The translations under genes and the position numbers were made by a program. A stretch of DNA of 64,000 nt from Ralstonia sp. UNC404CL21Col (GTDB lineage: Bacteria > Pseudomonadota > Gammaproteobacteria > Burkholderiales > Burkholderiaceae). Shown one piece after another: positions 42,193 to 51,883 of this stretch. The stretch spans positions 1,054,001 to 1,118,000 of the forward strand of contig NZ_JIBE01000004.1 of assembly GCF_000620465.1 (NCBI RefSeq), in the 5' to 3' direction. The stretch's first letter is position 1, and every line of letters begins with the position of its first letter. Under the pieces are notes generated by a model. It was not told the origin of the DNA, searched no databases, and saw only the letters and a list, made by a program, of their open reading frames with translations.

Positions 42193-42250
42193 TGTGCTAC
42201 GCGCGTCGCGGGCTCATCGCGACGCAGTTGTCCTTTCGTATGCGACTCCA

Positions 42251-43108
42251 ATGAACGTCTACCTGCTCCAGGTCGTCAACGGCGTGGGGATCGGCATGCT
42301 CTACTTCCTGCTGGCGGTGGGGCTGTCGATCATCTTCGGGCTGTTGCGCTTCGTCAATTTCGCCCACGGCGCGTTTTATGCGCTGGGTGCGTATCTCTGC
42401 TTCCAGGCCCTGCAGATGGGCATGGATTTTTGGCTGGCGCTCGTGCTTGCGCCCATCGTCATCGGCGCGCTGGCGTGGGTGACGGAGAAAGTGCTGCTGC
42501 GCCACGTCTACGCGCAGGCGCACGAATTCCACATCCTCGTCACCGTGGGTCTGGCCCTGGTCGTGCAGGAACTCATCATCGTGGCGTGGGGGCCGCTGGG
42601 CGTGGATGTACCGGCACCCGAGGCCTTGCAGGGCGTGGTGATGTGGGGCGATTTCGTCTACCCGAAATACCGCCTGTTCGTCATCGGTTTTACAGCCGTG
42701 CTGGCGCTCGCGCTGTGGTGGCTGCTGGAGGGCACGCGCCTGGGCAGCGCGGTGCGCGCGGGCAGTGAATCGACCGAGATGGTCTCGCTGCTCGGCATCA
42801 ACGTGTTCCGCCTGTTCAGCTTGATGTTTGCACTGGGCGCGGCGACGGCAGCGGTGGCCGGTGTGCTGGCGGCGCCCATTCGCGGCGCGGAGCCTTTCAT
42901 GGGCGTGGAGGCCCTCGGCGTCGCCTTCGTGGTTGTGGTGGTGGGCGGCATGGGCAGCTTTGCGGGGGCGCTGGTCGGCGGCCTGCTGGTCGGCATCGTG
43001 CAGAGCCTGATGAGCACGCTGTGGCCCGAGGGCGCACGGCTGATGATCTACGTGGCGATGGCGGCCGTGCTGCTGCTGCGCCCGCACGGCCTGCTGGGGA
43101 GGGGATGA
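42251..43108 (+). CDS. LivH-type ABC permease
   Basis: 285 aa, about eight TM helices, with LAVGLSIIFGLLRFVNFAHGAFYALGAY at the N terminus and VVVGGMGSFAGALVGGLLVG near the end, both standard for LivH. It forms half of the transmembrane channel. Its stop overlaps the next start (ATGA at 43105). No strong Shine-Dalgarno precedes ATG 42251. Confidence 0.88.
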   Translation: MNVYLLQVVNGVGIGMLYFLLAVGLSIIFGLLRFVNFAHGAFYALGAYLCFQALQMGMDFWLALVLAPIVIGALAWVTEKVLLRHVYAQAHEFHILVTVGLALVVQELIIVAWGPLGVDVPAPEALQGVVMWGDFVYPKYRLFVIGFTAVLALALWWLLEGTRLGSAVRAGSESTEMVSLLGINVFRLFSLMFALGAATAAVAGVLAAPIRGAEPFMGVEALGVAFVVVVVGGMGSFAGALVGGLLVGIVQSLMSTLWPEGARLMIYVAMAAVLLLRPHGLLGRG

Positions 43109-44076
43109 TGCAAGCCGCATTCCATGGAATTTCGCGTCATCGCTTCTGGTGGCTGGCGCTGGGCGTGACGTTGCTGCTGCCGCTGGTGCTGAGGTCCGGC
43201 ACGTTAGCCACCGAAGTACTCGTCTACGCGATGGCCGTGATGGCCTGCAACGTGCTGCTCGGCTACACGGGGCTGCTGTCGTTCGGGCAAGGCATCTTCT
43301 TCGGGCTCGGCAGCTACGCCGCGGGCATTGGCCTCACACAACTGGCGTTGCCGATGCCGGTGGCGCTTGTCCTGGCCGTGGTGGTGGGCGCGGTCGCGGC
43401 GGCGGTGGTCGGCTGGTTTGCCATCCGCCAGCGCGGCACGTACTTCGTCATGCTGACGCTGGCTTTCTCCCAGATGTTCTATTTCCTGGCCTACACCACG
43501 CCGTCGCTCACAGGCGGAGACAACGGCCTGCTGGACATTCCGCGTCCGGCGTTTGCGGCGTCGCCGTGGGCGTTCTACGCGTTTGTCGCGGCGCTGTTCC
43601 TCGTCGTGTTTTTCCTCGTGCAGCGTGTGACGGAATCGGTGTTTGGCCGCACGCTGCTGGCCATTCGCGACAACGAAGAACGTGCGCTCGCCGTCGGCTA
43701 CAACGTGCGCGCCTTCAAGCTGCTCGCGTTTGTCATCTCCGGTGCGGTGACGGGGCTGGCGGGCGCCTTGCACGCCATGCTCACGGGCATCGCACCGCTG
43801 GCCAATATCGACTACCACGTCAGCGAGATGATTCTGGTGATGACCGTTATCGGCGGCACGGGTAACGTGTTTGCCTCGGTGTTGGGCGCAGCCTTCTATG
43901 TGTTGCTGTCGGACTGGCTCTCGAGCCTGTGGCCGCGCTGGCTGATGCTGCTGGGCTTCCTGTTGATTGCGGTGAGCCTGTTCATGCAGCGCGGGCTGTT
44001 CGGGCTTGGGCAGAAGCTGTGGCAGCGCGTGCGCGCGCCGCGTCACGCACCGGCGGTGCAGGAGGAGCGCGCATGA
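43105..44076 (+). CDS. LivM-type ABC permease
   Basis: 323 aa with the LivM block LLGYTGLLSFGQGIFFGLGSYAAG and the cytoplasmic loop RVTESVFGRTLLAIRDNEERALAVGYN. It pairs with the LivH-type permease. ATG 43105 overlaps the preceding stop and has GGGGAGGGG upstream; an immediately adjacent second ATG (43108) is equally possible. Its stop overlaps the next start (ATGA at 44073). Confidence 0.88.
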   Translation: MMQAAFHGISRHRFWWLALGVTLLLPLVLRSGTLATEVLVYAMAVMACNVLLGYTGLLSFGQGIFFGLGSYAAGIGLTQLALPMPVALVLAVVVGAVAAAVVGWFAIRQRGTYFVMLTLAFSQMFYFLAYTTPSLTGGDNGLLDIPRPAFAASPWAFYAFVAALFLVVFFLVQRVTESVFGRTLLAIRDNEERALAVGYNVRAFKLLAFVISGAVTGLAGALHAMLTGIAPLANIDYHVSEMILVMTVIGGTGNVFASVLGAAFYVLLSDWLSSLWPRWLMLLGFLLIAVSLFMQRGLFGLGQKLWQRVRAPRHAPAVQEERA

Positions 44077-44843
44077 CCACCACGCCCATCCTCCAGGCCA
44101 CCGGCATCGTCAAGCAGTACGGCAAGTTCACCGCACTGGGCGGCGTTGACTTGCGTGTGATGCCCGGCACGGTCCACTCCGTCATCGGGCCCAACGGCGC
44201 GGGCAAGACCACGCTGTTCCACATGCTCACGGGCACGCGCATGATCACCAGCGGCACCATCGTCTTCGATGGCCACGACGTGACGCGTGAAGCCGACTAC
44301 CAGCGCGTGCAGCGCGGCATCGCACGTTCGTTCCAGGTGACGAGCCTGTTCCCGAGCCTGTCCGTGCGCGAGAACCTGCGCTTGGCCGCACTCGGTACCA
44401 CGCCGCGCCGGGCAATGCACGGTTGGCGCCTGCCCCAGGGCGATCTGGCCTGCACCGACACGGTCGACCGCGTGCTCGATCGCCTTGAATTGCCGCGCCT
44501 GGCCGACACGCCGGCGGCTGCGCTCTCGCATGGTCAGCAGCGGCGGTTGGAAGTCGGCATGGCCCTGGCCGCCAACCCGCGAGCGATCTTCCTGGACGAA
44601 CCCACCTCCGGCATGGGCGTGGACGACCTGCCCGCCATGAAGGCGCTCATTCGCGGCCTGGCGCAGGACCACACGGTCGTGCTGATCGAACACAACATGG
44701 ACATCGTGATGGACATCTCCGACACGATCACCGTCATGCAGCAGGGCAAGGTGCTCATGGAGGGCACGCCCGACACCGTGCGGTCGGACCCGCGCGTGCG
44801 CGCCGCGTATCTCGGCAACATGATTACGGGAGGCAAGAAATGA
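44073..44843 (+). CDS. LivG-type ABC ATPase
   Basis: 256 aa: Walker A GPNGAGKTT, signature LSHGQQRRLEVGMAL (LivG variant of LSGGQ), Walker B AIFLDEPTSGM, and H-loop LIEHNMD. GGAGGAG precedes the ATG. Coupled by ATGA overlaps with both neighbours. Energises import with the LivF-type partner. Confidence 0.9.
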   Translation: MTTTPILQATGIVKQYGKFTALGGVDLRVMPGTVHSVIGPNGAGKTTLFHMLTGTRMITSGTIVFDGHDVTREADYQRVQRGIARSFQVTSLFPSLSVRENLRLAALGTTPRRAMHGWRLPQGDLACTDTVDRVLDRLELPRLADTPAAALSHGQQRRLEVGMALAANPRAIFLDEPTSGMGVDDLPAMKALIRGLAQDHTVVLIEHNMDIVMDISDTITVMQQGKVLMEGTPDTVRSDPRVRAAYLGNMITGGKK

Positions 44844-45556
44844 CGACGACGGCGATCCTCGACGTTGCAGACCTCCACGGCTATTACGGCAAGAGCCACG
44901 TGCTGCAGGGCGTGGCGCTATCGGTGGGCGAGGGCGAACTCGTGACGCTGCTCGGCCGCAATGGCGCCGGAAAATCGACCACCCTGAAGACGATTGCCGG
45001 CGTGGTGACGCCGCGCGGCGGGCAGGTGCGCTTTCGCGGCAAGGACATCGCCGGGCAGGCTCCGCACCGCATTGCCGCGCAGGGCCTGTGCCTGGTGCCG
45101 GAGCATCGCGGCATCTTCAAGCTGCTGACGGTGGAGGAAAACCTGAAGCTCGGCGCGCGGCGGGATTCTCCGTGGCAGCTGGCCGACATCTATCGCATCT
45201 TCCCGCGCCTGCATGAGCGGCGGCGCAACGGCGGCGCCAACCTCTCCGGCGGCGAGCAGCAGATGCTCGCCATCGGGCGCGCGCTGATGAACCACCCGCG
45301 CCTGCTGATGCTCGACGAACCGGTCGAAGGTCTGGCGCCCGTCATCGTGGAAGAGATCGTCGCGCAGCTGAAGGTCATCAAGCAGGCGGGCGTATCCATC
45401 CTGCTCGTCGAACAGAACCTCGAAGTCTGCACGCAGCTCGCCGATCGCCACGTGATCATCGAACAGGGCCGCGTGGTCTACACCGGCACCAACGAAGCCT
45501 TCCGCGCCGACGACGCCATCAAGGACCGCTACCTTGGCGTCGGCCTGGCCGCTTAA
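44840..45556 (+). CDS. LivF-type ABC ATPase
   Basis: 238 aa: Walker A GRNGAGKST, signature LSGGEQQMLAIGRAL, Walker B LLMLDEPVEGL, H-loop LVEQNLE. Fifth gene of the transporter unit; start overlaps the preceding stop by four bases. Twelve bases later the amidohydrolase begins, tying uptake to catabolism. Confidence 0.9.
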   Translation: MTTTAILDVADLHGYYGKSHVLQGVALSVGEGELVTLLGRNGAGKSTTLKTIAGVVTPRGGQVRFRGKDIAGQAPHRIAAQGLCLVPEHRGIFKLLTVEENLKLGARRDSPWQLADIYRIFPRLHERRRNGGANLSGGEQQMLAIGRALMNHPRLLMLDEPVEGLAPVIVEEIVAQLKVIKQAGVSILLVEQNLEVCTQLADRHVIIEQGRVVYTGTNEAFRADDAIKDRYLGVGLAA

Positions 45557-45567
45557 ACGTACACATC

Positions 45568-46821
45568 ATGACGACCACCCAACTCGATACCACTTTGCGC
45601 ATCAACGGCGCGCGCCTGTGGGACACGCTCATGCAGCAGGCGCGCATCGGCGCCACGCCCAAGGGCGGCGTGCGCCGCCTCGCGTTGACCGATCTCGACC
45701 GGCAAGGCCGCGATTTCTTCGTTGCACAGGCCGAAGCCGGGGGCTGCACCGTGCGTGTGGACGCCATCGGCAACCTCTTCGCGCGCCGGCCGGGACGCAA
45801 CAACGCGCTGCCGCCCGTCATGACCGGCAGCCATATCGACACGCAGCCGACCGGCGGCAAGTTCGACGGCAACTACGGCGTGTTCGCGGGCATCGAGGTC
45901 GTGCGCGCGCTCAACGATGCGGGCATCGAAACGGAAGCGCCCATCGAAGTGGCCGTGTGGACCAACGAAGAAGGTTCGCGCTTCGTGCCGGTGATGATGG
46001 GCTCCGGCGCGTTCATCGGCGAGTTTGCGCTGGACGCCGTGCTGGCCGCGCAGGACCGCGACGGCGTGGCCGTGGGCGAGGCGCTGCGCAGCATCGGCTA
46101 CGCGGGGAGTGAGCCTGTTGGCGGCCGAGCCGTCGGCGCCTACTTCGAAGCGCATATCGAACAGGGGCCGGTGCTGGAGGCACACGCCACGACCATCGGC
46201 GTGGTGACGGGCGCGCTCGGCCAGCGCTGGTACGACGTGGTCTTGACCGGCATGGAAGCGCACGCCGGCCCCACGCCGATGGAGCTGCGCCGCGATGCGT
46301 TGCTGCCAGCCGCAGAACTCGTCGGCATTGCCAACCGCATCGCGCTCGAGCGCCCGCCGCATGCGCGCGCCACGGTGGGCTGCCTGAGCGTGCATCCGGA
46401 TTCGCGCAACGTAATTCCGGGCCAGGTTTCGATGACGATCGACTTTCGCGCGGCCGACGACGCGATGTTGTCCGACATGGATGCGGCACTGCATGACGCA
46501 GTGGCGGAGTTGCGCACACGCAGCGGCATCGACATCGCATTGCGCCAGGTCGTCTACTTCCCGCCGCAGCCGTTTGACGCCACGCTGGTGAACGCGGTGC
46601 GCAGCGGCGCGCGGCAATTGGGGTTGTCGGAGATGGACGTGATCAGCGGCGCAGGCCATGACGCGGTCTATCTGGCGCGCGTGGCCCCCACCGCGATGAT
46701 CTTCGTGCCGTGCAAGGACGGCATCAGCCACAACGAGATCGAAGACGCCCGCCCCGAACATCTGGAAGCCGGGGCCAATGTGCTGCTGCACGCAATGCTG
46801 CAGGCCGCTGGCCGCGTTTGA
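45568..46821 (+). CDS. M20-family amidohydrolase (N-carbamoyl-L-amino-acid hydrolase / allantoate amidohydrolase type)
   Basis: 417 aa. The bimetal site is intact: H89 (GSHIDTQ), D100 (GGKFDGNYGV), E134/E135 (WTNEEGSRF), the His of EAHIEQGPVLE and that of GISHNEIE. These residues define the hydantoinase/carbamoylase branch, which releases ammonia and CO2 from N-carbamoyl or ureido groups. Directly downstream of the ABC importer, so the transported ligand is its likely substrate. Which ureido compound cannot be read. Confidence 0.87.
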   Translation: MTTTQLDTTLRINGARLWDTLMQQARIGATPKGGVRRLALTDLDRQGRDFFVAQAEAGGCTVRVDAIGNLFARRPGRNNALPPVMTGSHIDTQPTGGKFDGNYGVFAGIEVVRALNDAGIETEAPIEVAVWTNEEGSRFVPVMMGSGAFIGEFALDAVLAAQDRDGVAVGEALRSIGYAGSEPVGGRAVGAYFEAHIEQGPVLEAHATTIGVVTGALGQRWYDVVLTGMEAHAGPTPMELRRDALLPAAELVGIANRIALERPPHARATVGCLSVHPDSRNVIPGQVSMTIDFRAADDAMLSDMDAALHDAVAELRTRSGIDIALRQVVYFPPQPFDATLVNAVRSGARQLGLSEMDVISGAGHDAVYLARVAPTAMIFVPCKDGISHNEIEDARPEHLEAGANVLLHAMLQAAGRV

Positions 46822-46840
46822 CACCATCCCCCGACCGCTC

Positions 46841-48316
46841 ATGCGCATCCTGATCGCCCGCTTCAATCACGAGACGAATACGTTCTCGCCGGTGCCGACG
46901 CCGCTGGCATCGTTCCATCCGCACTACGGCGCCGACGCGTACCGTGCCGCCAAGGGCACGCGCACGGCGGCCGGTGCGTTCATCGATCTGGCTGAGGCGG
47001 CCGGCGCGGAAATCGTCGTGCCCGTCGTGGCCGGAGCGAACCCCAGCGGACGCGTCGCTGCCGAGGCGTACACAACGTTGTGCGACGCCATCGTCGCGGC
47101 GGCGCCGGGGTGCGATGCGCTGTTGCTTGACCTGCACGGCGCGATGGTCGCGGAGAACAGCGACGACGGCGAAGGCGATCTGCTCGAACGTCTGCGCGCG
47201 GTAGTGCCCGATGTGCCGATTGCCGTCGCGCTGGATCTGCACGGCAATCTCACGCAGAAGTTCATCGACTTGGCCGACATCGCCGTCAGTTTCAAGACGT
47301 ATCCGCACGTTGACATGTACGAAACCGGCGAGCACGCCGGCCGCCTGCTGTTCGACAAGCTGGCCGGCCGCGCGAACCCCGTGCTCGCGTGGCGCCGCCT
47401 GCCGATGGTGACGCACACCCTGCGCAGCCGCACCGACGAAGGCGCGATGCACCGCGCCGTGGCGCTCGCCAAACAGGCCGAGAACGACGGCATGCTGGCC
47501 GTGTCCGTCCTGGCCGGATTCGGGCTGGCCGACATTGCCGCGCCGTGCCTTTCCGTCGTGGTGGTCGGCAACGGCGACAAACATGCCGCCGACGCTGCAG
47601 CGCAACGCATTGCCGATGCCATCTGGGCTGATCGCGAAGGGTTCGTCTACCGCTCTGAACCGTTGACCGAATCGATCGCGCGTGCGGCCAAGTTGGCCGA
47701 TGCCCCGGGCAGCGGCCCCGTGCTGCTGCTCGACCACGGCGACAACTGCATGTCGGGCGGCACGTGCGACGACATGCACGTCCTGCACGAAGCGTTGGAG
47801 CAAGGCTTGAGCGGCATCGCTGTCGGGCCGGTGTGCGACCCGGAAGCCGTCGCGGCGATGATCGAGGCGGGCGAGGGTGCCACGGTCACGCTGCCGGTGG
47901 GCGACAAGGTGCCGCTCGTGCAGCTCGGCATCTACCCCGTGCCGCGCGCGCTGACGGGCAAGGTTGTCGCCATCAGCGACGGCGAATACACCATCACGGG
48001 GCCGACCTATACGGGCCAGCGCATCCGCATGGGCCGCACGGCGCTGCTCGACATCGGCGCCGCGCAGATCGTCGTCACGGAGACGCCGCAGGAGCATTGG
48101 GACCTCGGCATCTTCACGCACATCGGCGTGGACCCACATGCCGCGCGCTTCGTGCTGTTGAAGTCGCGCATGTATTGCCGGCCCGTGTTCGTGCCGATTG
48201 CCAAGGCCGTGGTGGAGTGTGACGGCGGCGGCGTGACGAGTTCCGACTACACCCGCTTTCCGTTTGCCACGCTCAAGCGGCCGGTGTTCCCGTTGGATGC
48301 CGCGACGGTTTCGTAG
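46841..48316 (+). CDS. M81-family metallopeptidase (MlrC-like)
   Basis: 491 aa. N terminus MRILIARFNHETNTFSP, LLLDLHGAMVAE, ALDLHGNLT, and the central LLLDHGDNCMSGGTCDD block are characteristic of MlrC, the third enzyme of microcystin breakdown; homologues are common in bacteria that do not degrade microcystin. It follows the M20 gene by 19 bases and ends the operon. The frame opens 21 codons earlier, inside the M20 gene. Its last 70 bases overlap the convergent cupin gene. Confidence 0.85.
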   Translation: MRILIARFNHETNTFSPVPTPLASFHPHYGADAYRAAKGTRTAAGAFIDLAEAAGAEIVVPVVAGANPSGRVAAEAYTTLCDAIVAAAPGCDALLLDLHGAMVAENSDDGEGDLLERLRAVVPDVPIAVALDLHGNLTQKFIDLADIAVSFKTYPHVDMYETGEHAGRLLFDKLAGRANPVLAWRRLPMVTHTLRSRTDEGAMHRAVALAKQAENDGMLAVSVLAGFGLADIAAPCLSVVVVGNGDKHAADAAAQRIADAIWADREGFVYRSEPLTESIARAAKLADAPGSGPVLLLDHGDNCMSGGTCDDMHVLHEALEQGLSGIAVGPVCDPEAVAAMIEAGEGATVTLPVGDKVPLVQLGIYPVPRALTGKVVAISDGEYTITGPTYTGQRIRMGRTALLDIGAAQIVVTETPQEHWDLGIFTHIGVDPHAARFVLLKSRMYCRPVFVPIAKAVVECDGGGVTSSDYTRFPFATLKRPVFPLDAATVS

Positions 48317-49446
48317 AGATACCCGACCGGCTTACCTTCGGTCCGCTGCGGGCGCGTCTCCGTCCTGTTGATGATGCGGCCCGCCAGGCCGTCGATCTCG
48401 TCGCATTGCGTGCGCGTCCAGCTGCGCAGCTTTTCGATGTTGTTCAGCAGGCCGAGCCGGAGGATCTGCGTGTCTTCACCCATGCCGACGAGCCTGACCG
48501 AATGCTGGCCTGCCGTCACCACGTCGCCGGCGGCCAGCTCAAGCGTATTGCCCGCGCCGTCCTTGAATTCGGCCGTGCCGCGAATGACGCGGTAAATGAC
48601 CACCTCGCCTTTCGAGAAGGACGCCGCGTCCAACACGCCTGCCTGGCTCTTGGGCAGGCTCGACTGGCCGCGCGGGTCGGTGGCAATGATGTGTCCCGTC
48701 ACGAGCTGGCCGCTGGGTGCTTCGATGCCGGTGTCGCGCACGTAGACCGGTCCGGGCGATTGGATGGAATCGCCAGCCAGCGGCTTGTACAGCGCATGCA
48801 ACTCCAGCGGGTCTTGCACCCAGAAGTCAGCACCGGCCGGCCGGTCATGCGCCGGATGACTCCAGGCGATGCGCGGCGTCTCGGCTTCATCGATCAGCGC
48901 CGACGGCACGATCGTCGGGTTGGGAAACGTCGTCGGATCGGTGATGAACGCTTCGAGAAACTTGCCCGAGCACCCCATGGAAAGTGCGTCGGGCACCACG
49001 GTTTGCGGCGTGCTGAGGTTGTCCTCGGTCGACAGGCCCGACCATGTGTAGAAAAGCTGCCGATGCACGATCGCGCTTTGCAGGATCACCGAACCGGGGC
49101 CGACATAATGCAGTCGGCCATCGTAGTCGAACGTAAATACGCCCGAGGTGACCAGCACGAACTGAAACGCGCCCGGCGGCAGATGCAGATGGAAATCGGT
49201 CGGGCCGGTGTCTTCCAGATAGATCGGCCGGTTGGTGGCGACCTCATGCAGCAGGAAGGCTTCGTTGTTGGCGGCAAAGCCTTCGTCGGCGCGGCTGTAT
49301 AGCGCCTGTGGGCGATAGGTTGCTTCGTACTTGGCATCCTGGCGGCGATCGACCGCAACGAAGTCGCCTGTATTGAGGCGGATGGGATTGCCGCCCGGAT
49401 GCAACAGGCTCGCAGCGCGTTGGAACTCCGTGGTGTGAGTGTTCAT
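48247..49446 (-). CDS. Cupin-fold protein of unknown function
   Basis: 399 aa. It shows cupin-like segments in both halves (DFHLHLPPGAFQFVLVTSGVFTFDYDGRLHYVGPGSVIL and SFSKGEVVIYRVIRGTAEFKDGAGNTLELAAGDVVTAGQHSVRLVG), i.e. a bicupin. His residues in the first (HLHLPPG) could bind metal; the second lacks an obvious pair. GGAGGG lies seven bases before ATG 49446, while a frame opening to 49767 lies inside phaZ. Its 3' end overlaps the convergent MlrC gene by 70 bases. Function not recognised. Confidence 0.7.
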   Translation of the reverse strand: MNTHTTEFQRAASLLHPGGNPIRLNTGDFVAVDRRQDAKYEATYRPQALYSRADEGFAANNEAFLLHEVATNRPIYLEDTGPTDFHLHLPPGAFQFVLVTSGVFTFDYDGRLHYVGPGSVILQSAIVHRQLFYTWSGLSTEDNLSTPQTVVPDALSMGCSGKFLEAFITDPTTFPNPTIVPSALIDEAETPRIAWSHPAHDRPAGADFWVQDPLELHALYKPLAGDSIQSPGPVYVRDTGIEAPSGQLVTGHIIATDPRGQSSLPKSQAGVLDAASFSKGEVVIYRVIRGTAEFKDGAGNTLELAAGDVVTAGQHSVRLVGMGEDTQILRLGLLNNIEKLRSWTRTQCDEIDGLAGRIINRTETRPQRTEGKPVGYLYETVAASNGNTGRLSVANGKRV

Positions 49447-49534
49447 CGCAACCCTCCGTGAATCGATCAACATCGATGGAGAATGACCTGCCCCGCTTCG
49501 ATACTCGCCCCGCTGAATGACGCCTCGCTGACAG

Positions 49535-50890
49535 TCAGTGCGTGAGCGCCATCTTGCGCGAGCGTCGGCGGGTGGCGGCCTGGCTCGACGTTCGCGCATC
49601 GAGCAGCGCCCGCAGCGTGACGCGGTGCGCGTTGTCTTCGTCACTGGCGGTGGTGCTGGCGTCGAAGGGCTCGTTGTCGTGGATGGTGGCGCGCACGATC
49701 GGGTAGATCTGTTTTTCCCATTTGCTGCCGTTGAACACGCCGTAGTGGCCCGCACCGGCCTGCACATGGTGCGTCTTCAGGTAGGGCGGCAGCCCCGAGC
49801 ACAGGTCCTGCGCGGCGACGGTCTGCCCGACCGCGCAGATGTCGTCCTTCTCGCCCTCGACCGTCAGCAGCGCGGTGCGATGGATCGCCGCCGGTTCGAC
49901 CAGCCGACCGCCGACCATCAACTCGCCGCGCGGCAATGCGTATTGCTGAAAGACCTTCTCGACCGTTTCCAGATAGAACTCGGCGGTGAGGTCGCACGTG
50001 GCGAGATATTCGTCGTAGAAGGCGCGGATCGTGTCGGCCTTGGCAGGGTCGCCCTTGGCGCGCTGGTAATACATCTCTTCAAACGACTGCACGTGGCGTT
50101 CCGAATTCATCGACATGAACGCGCTCAACTGCACGAAGCCCGGATACACGCGGCGCTGCTCGCCAGCAAAGCCGGGCGGCACAACGCCGATCAGGTTCTT
50201 CTCGAACCATTCGATCGGTTTGCTGTTGGCCAACGCATTCACCGCGGTGGGGCCCACGCGGCAATCGATGGGGCCGGCCATGAGGGTGAGGCTGGCGGGC
50301 TGCGCGGGGTCGTTGTCGGCGGCCAGCAGGGAGACCGCCGAGAGCGCGGCCACGGTCGGCTGGCAGATGGCCAGTACGTGTGCGTCGGGGCCGATGTGGC
50401 GGATGAAATCGATCAGGTGGCCGACGTATTCATCGAAGCCGAAGCGCCCGGCTGACACCGGAATGTCGCGCGCGTTGTGCCAGTCCGTCACGTACACGTC
50501 GTGATCGGCCAGCATCGTGCGCAGCGTGCCGCGCAGCAGCGTGGCGAAGTGCCCGGACAAGGGCGCGGCAACCAGCACGCGCGGTTGCGGCGTGGGCGCG
50601 GTCTTGCGGAAGTGCACGAGGGTGCCGAACGGCGTTTGCATCGCGGTCTCTTCCACGATCGGGACCACGCGGCCGTCGACCTCGACGCTGTCGATACCGA
50701 ACGATGGGCGGCGGTGCGTGATCGCGCTGCACTCCAGCAGTTCGAGCCACGCATCCACTGCCCGGGCAGTGGGATGCTCGGTCGACTGTGGCCACTGCGC
50801 CATCGCCAGCCGCGAGAACGAGGCCCATGCACGCGCGGGCCGCAGGCATTCGGACAGCCACTGGTAGAGGGGATACGCGAGCAGGTTCAT
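49535..50890 (-). CDS. phaZ: Intracellular polyhydroxyalkanoate (PHB) depolymerase
   Basis: 451 aa. N terminus MNLLAYPLYQWLSECLRPAR and the catalytic C176 in VLAICQPTVAALSA match the PhaZa1 type of Ralstonia/Cupriavidus, where Cys replaces the usual nucleophile Ser; HYGVFNGSKW carries the catalytic His. It mobilises stored PHB. Homologues are about 420 aa (from memory); here a basic Arg-rich tail (AATRRRSRKM) extends the C terminus. Divergent from a GST gene across 256 bases. Confidence 0.9.
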   Translation of the reverse strand: MNLLAYPLYQWLSECLRPARAWASFSRLAMAQWPQSTEHPTARAVDAWLELLECSAITHRRPSFGIDSVEVDGRVVPIVEETAMQTPFGTLVHFRKTAPTPQPRVLVAAPLSGHFATLLRGTLRTMLADHDVYVTDWHNARDIPVSAGRFGFDEYVGHLIDFIRHIGPDAHVLAICQPTVAALSAVSLLAADNDPAQPASLTLMAGPIDCRVGPTAVNALANSKPIEWFEKNLIGVVPPGFAGEQRRVYPGFVQLSAFMSMNSERHVQSFEEMYYQRAKGDPAKADTIRAFYDEYLATCDLTAEFYLETVEKVFQQYALPRGELMVGGRLVEPAAIHRTALLTVEGEKDDICAVGQTVAAQDLCSGLPPYLKTHHVQAGAGHYGVFNGSKWEKQIYPIVRATIHDNEPFDASTTASDEDNAHRVTLRALLDARTSSQAATRRRSRKMALTH

Positions 50891-51146
50891 GGCAGCTTCC
50901 GTGATGGCGTCGCAAGACACGTCAAGGCCGGTGGAACGAAGCAGGCAATACATGTGCCAACTCACATGCCCGTGGGCGCCAAACCGCATCCGCGCTGATG
51001 ATGACTGGCACAGGCTTTGCGCGGCATCCACGCGGGGTGCGGCGTGGCACGCGTCTTTGCAGCGCGCGGGTGCAACCAGCGCACCGGCAAGGTGCCTGGC
51101 GCCGGTCATGCACCTGATTGGAAAACGGGGACTACCGGGGACCGAT

Positions 51147-51806
51147 ATGAAATCCGTCGACCTGACAACGCTGACGATCAGCAGTCGCAACTATTCGTCG
51201 TGGTCGATGCGCGGCTGGCTCCTCGCCAAGCTCAGCGGCCTGCCTTTCGAGACGGTGAGCGTTCCGATCGACGCCTCATCGCGCGCGGAATTGCTGCTGC
51301 TGTCGCCGTCGATCCTGGTGCCGTGCCTCACGCACGAAGGCCGCAAGGTGTGGGACGTGCTGGCGATTGCCGAATACCTCAACGAACTCCGCCCCGAGGC
51401 CAAGCTGCTGCCCGCCGACCGACATGCCCGCGCGCATTGCCGAGCGATCTGCGGCGAGATGCATTCGGGCTTCAGCGCACTGCGCTCGGCACTGCCGATG
51501 AATCTGCGCGCACATTTTCCGAACTTCCGCATCTGGTCCCGCGCGCAGCACGACATCGAGCGCATCACGCTCATCTGGCGCGAATGCCTGGCCCAGTACG
51601 GCGGCCCCTGGCTGTTTGGCGAGATCAGCATGGCCGACGCGATGTACGCGCCAGTCGTCATGCGATTCCTGACCTATGACGTCAAGCTCGATCCGGAGAT
51701 TGCCGAGTACTGCCTGCGCGTGCTCGAGCACCCGCACGTCGCCGAATGGATTGCCGGGGCGAAGGCTGAGCAGGCAGATATCGATGAGCTGGATATGGAG
51801 TTTTAG
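51147..51806 (+). CDS. Glutathione S-transferase family protein
   Basis: 219 aa. An N-terminal thioredoxin-like fold (LTISSRNYSSWSMRGWLLAKLSGLPF) with Ser residues at the glutathione site, a cis-Pro at ILVPCL and a C-terminal helical domain. The sequence resembles the NYSSWS-type GSTs of proteobacteria. GGGGA precedes ATG 51147; upstream in-frame codons overlap phaZ's control region. Substrate unknown. Confidence 0.85.
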   Translation: MKSVDLTTLTISSRNYSSWSMRGWLLAKLSGLPFETVSVPIDASSRAELLLLSPSILVPCLTHEGRKVWDVLAIAEYLNELRPEAKLLPADRHARAHCRAICGEMHSGFSALRSALPMNLRAHFPNFRIWSRAQHDIERITLIWRECLAQYGGPWLFGEISMADAMYAPVVMRFLTYDVKLDPEIAEYCLRVLEHPHVAEWIAGAKAEQADIDELDMEF

Positions 51807-51883
51807 GCGGGCGAGGGCGCCGAAGGACCGGCGTGACGATGGCCTGCCGATCAAATACCCGCCCCGCACCCGCGCGGATGGAA

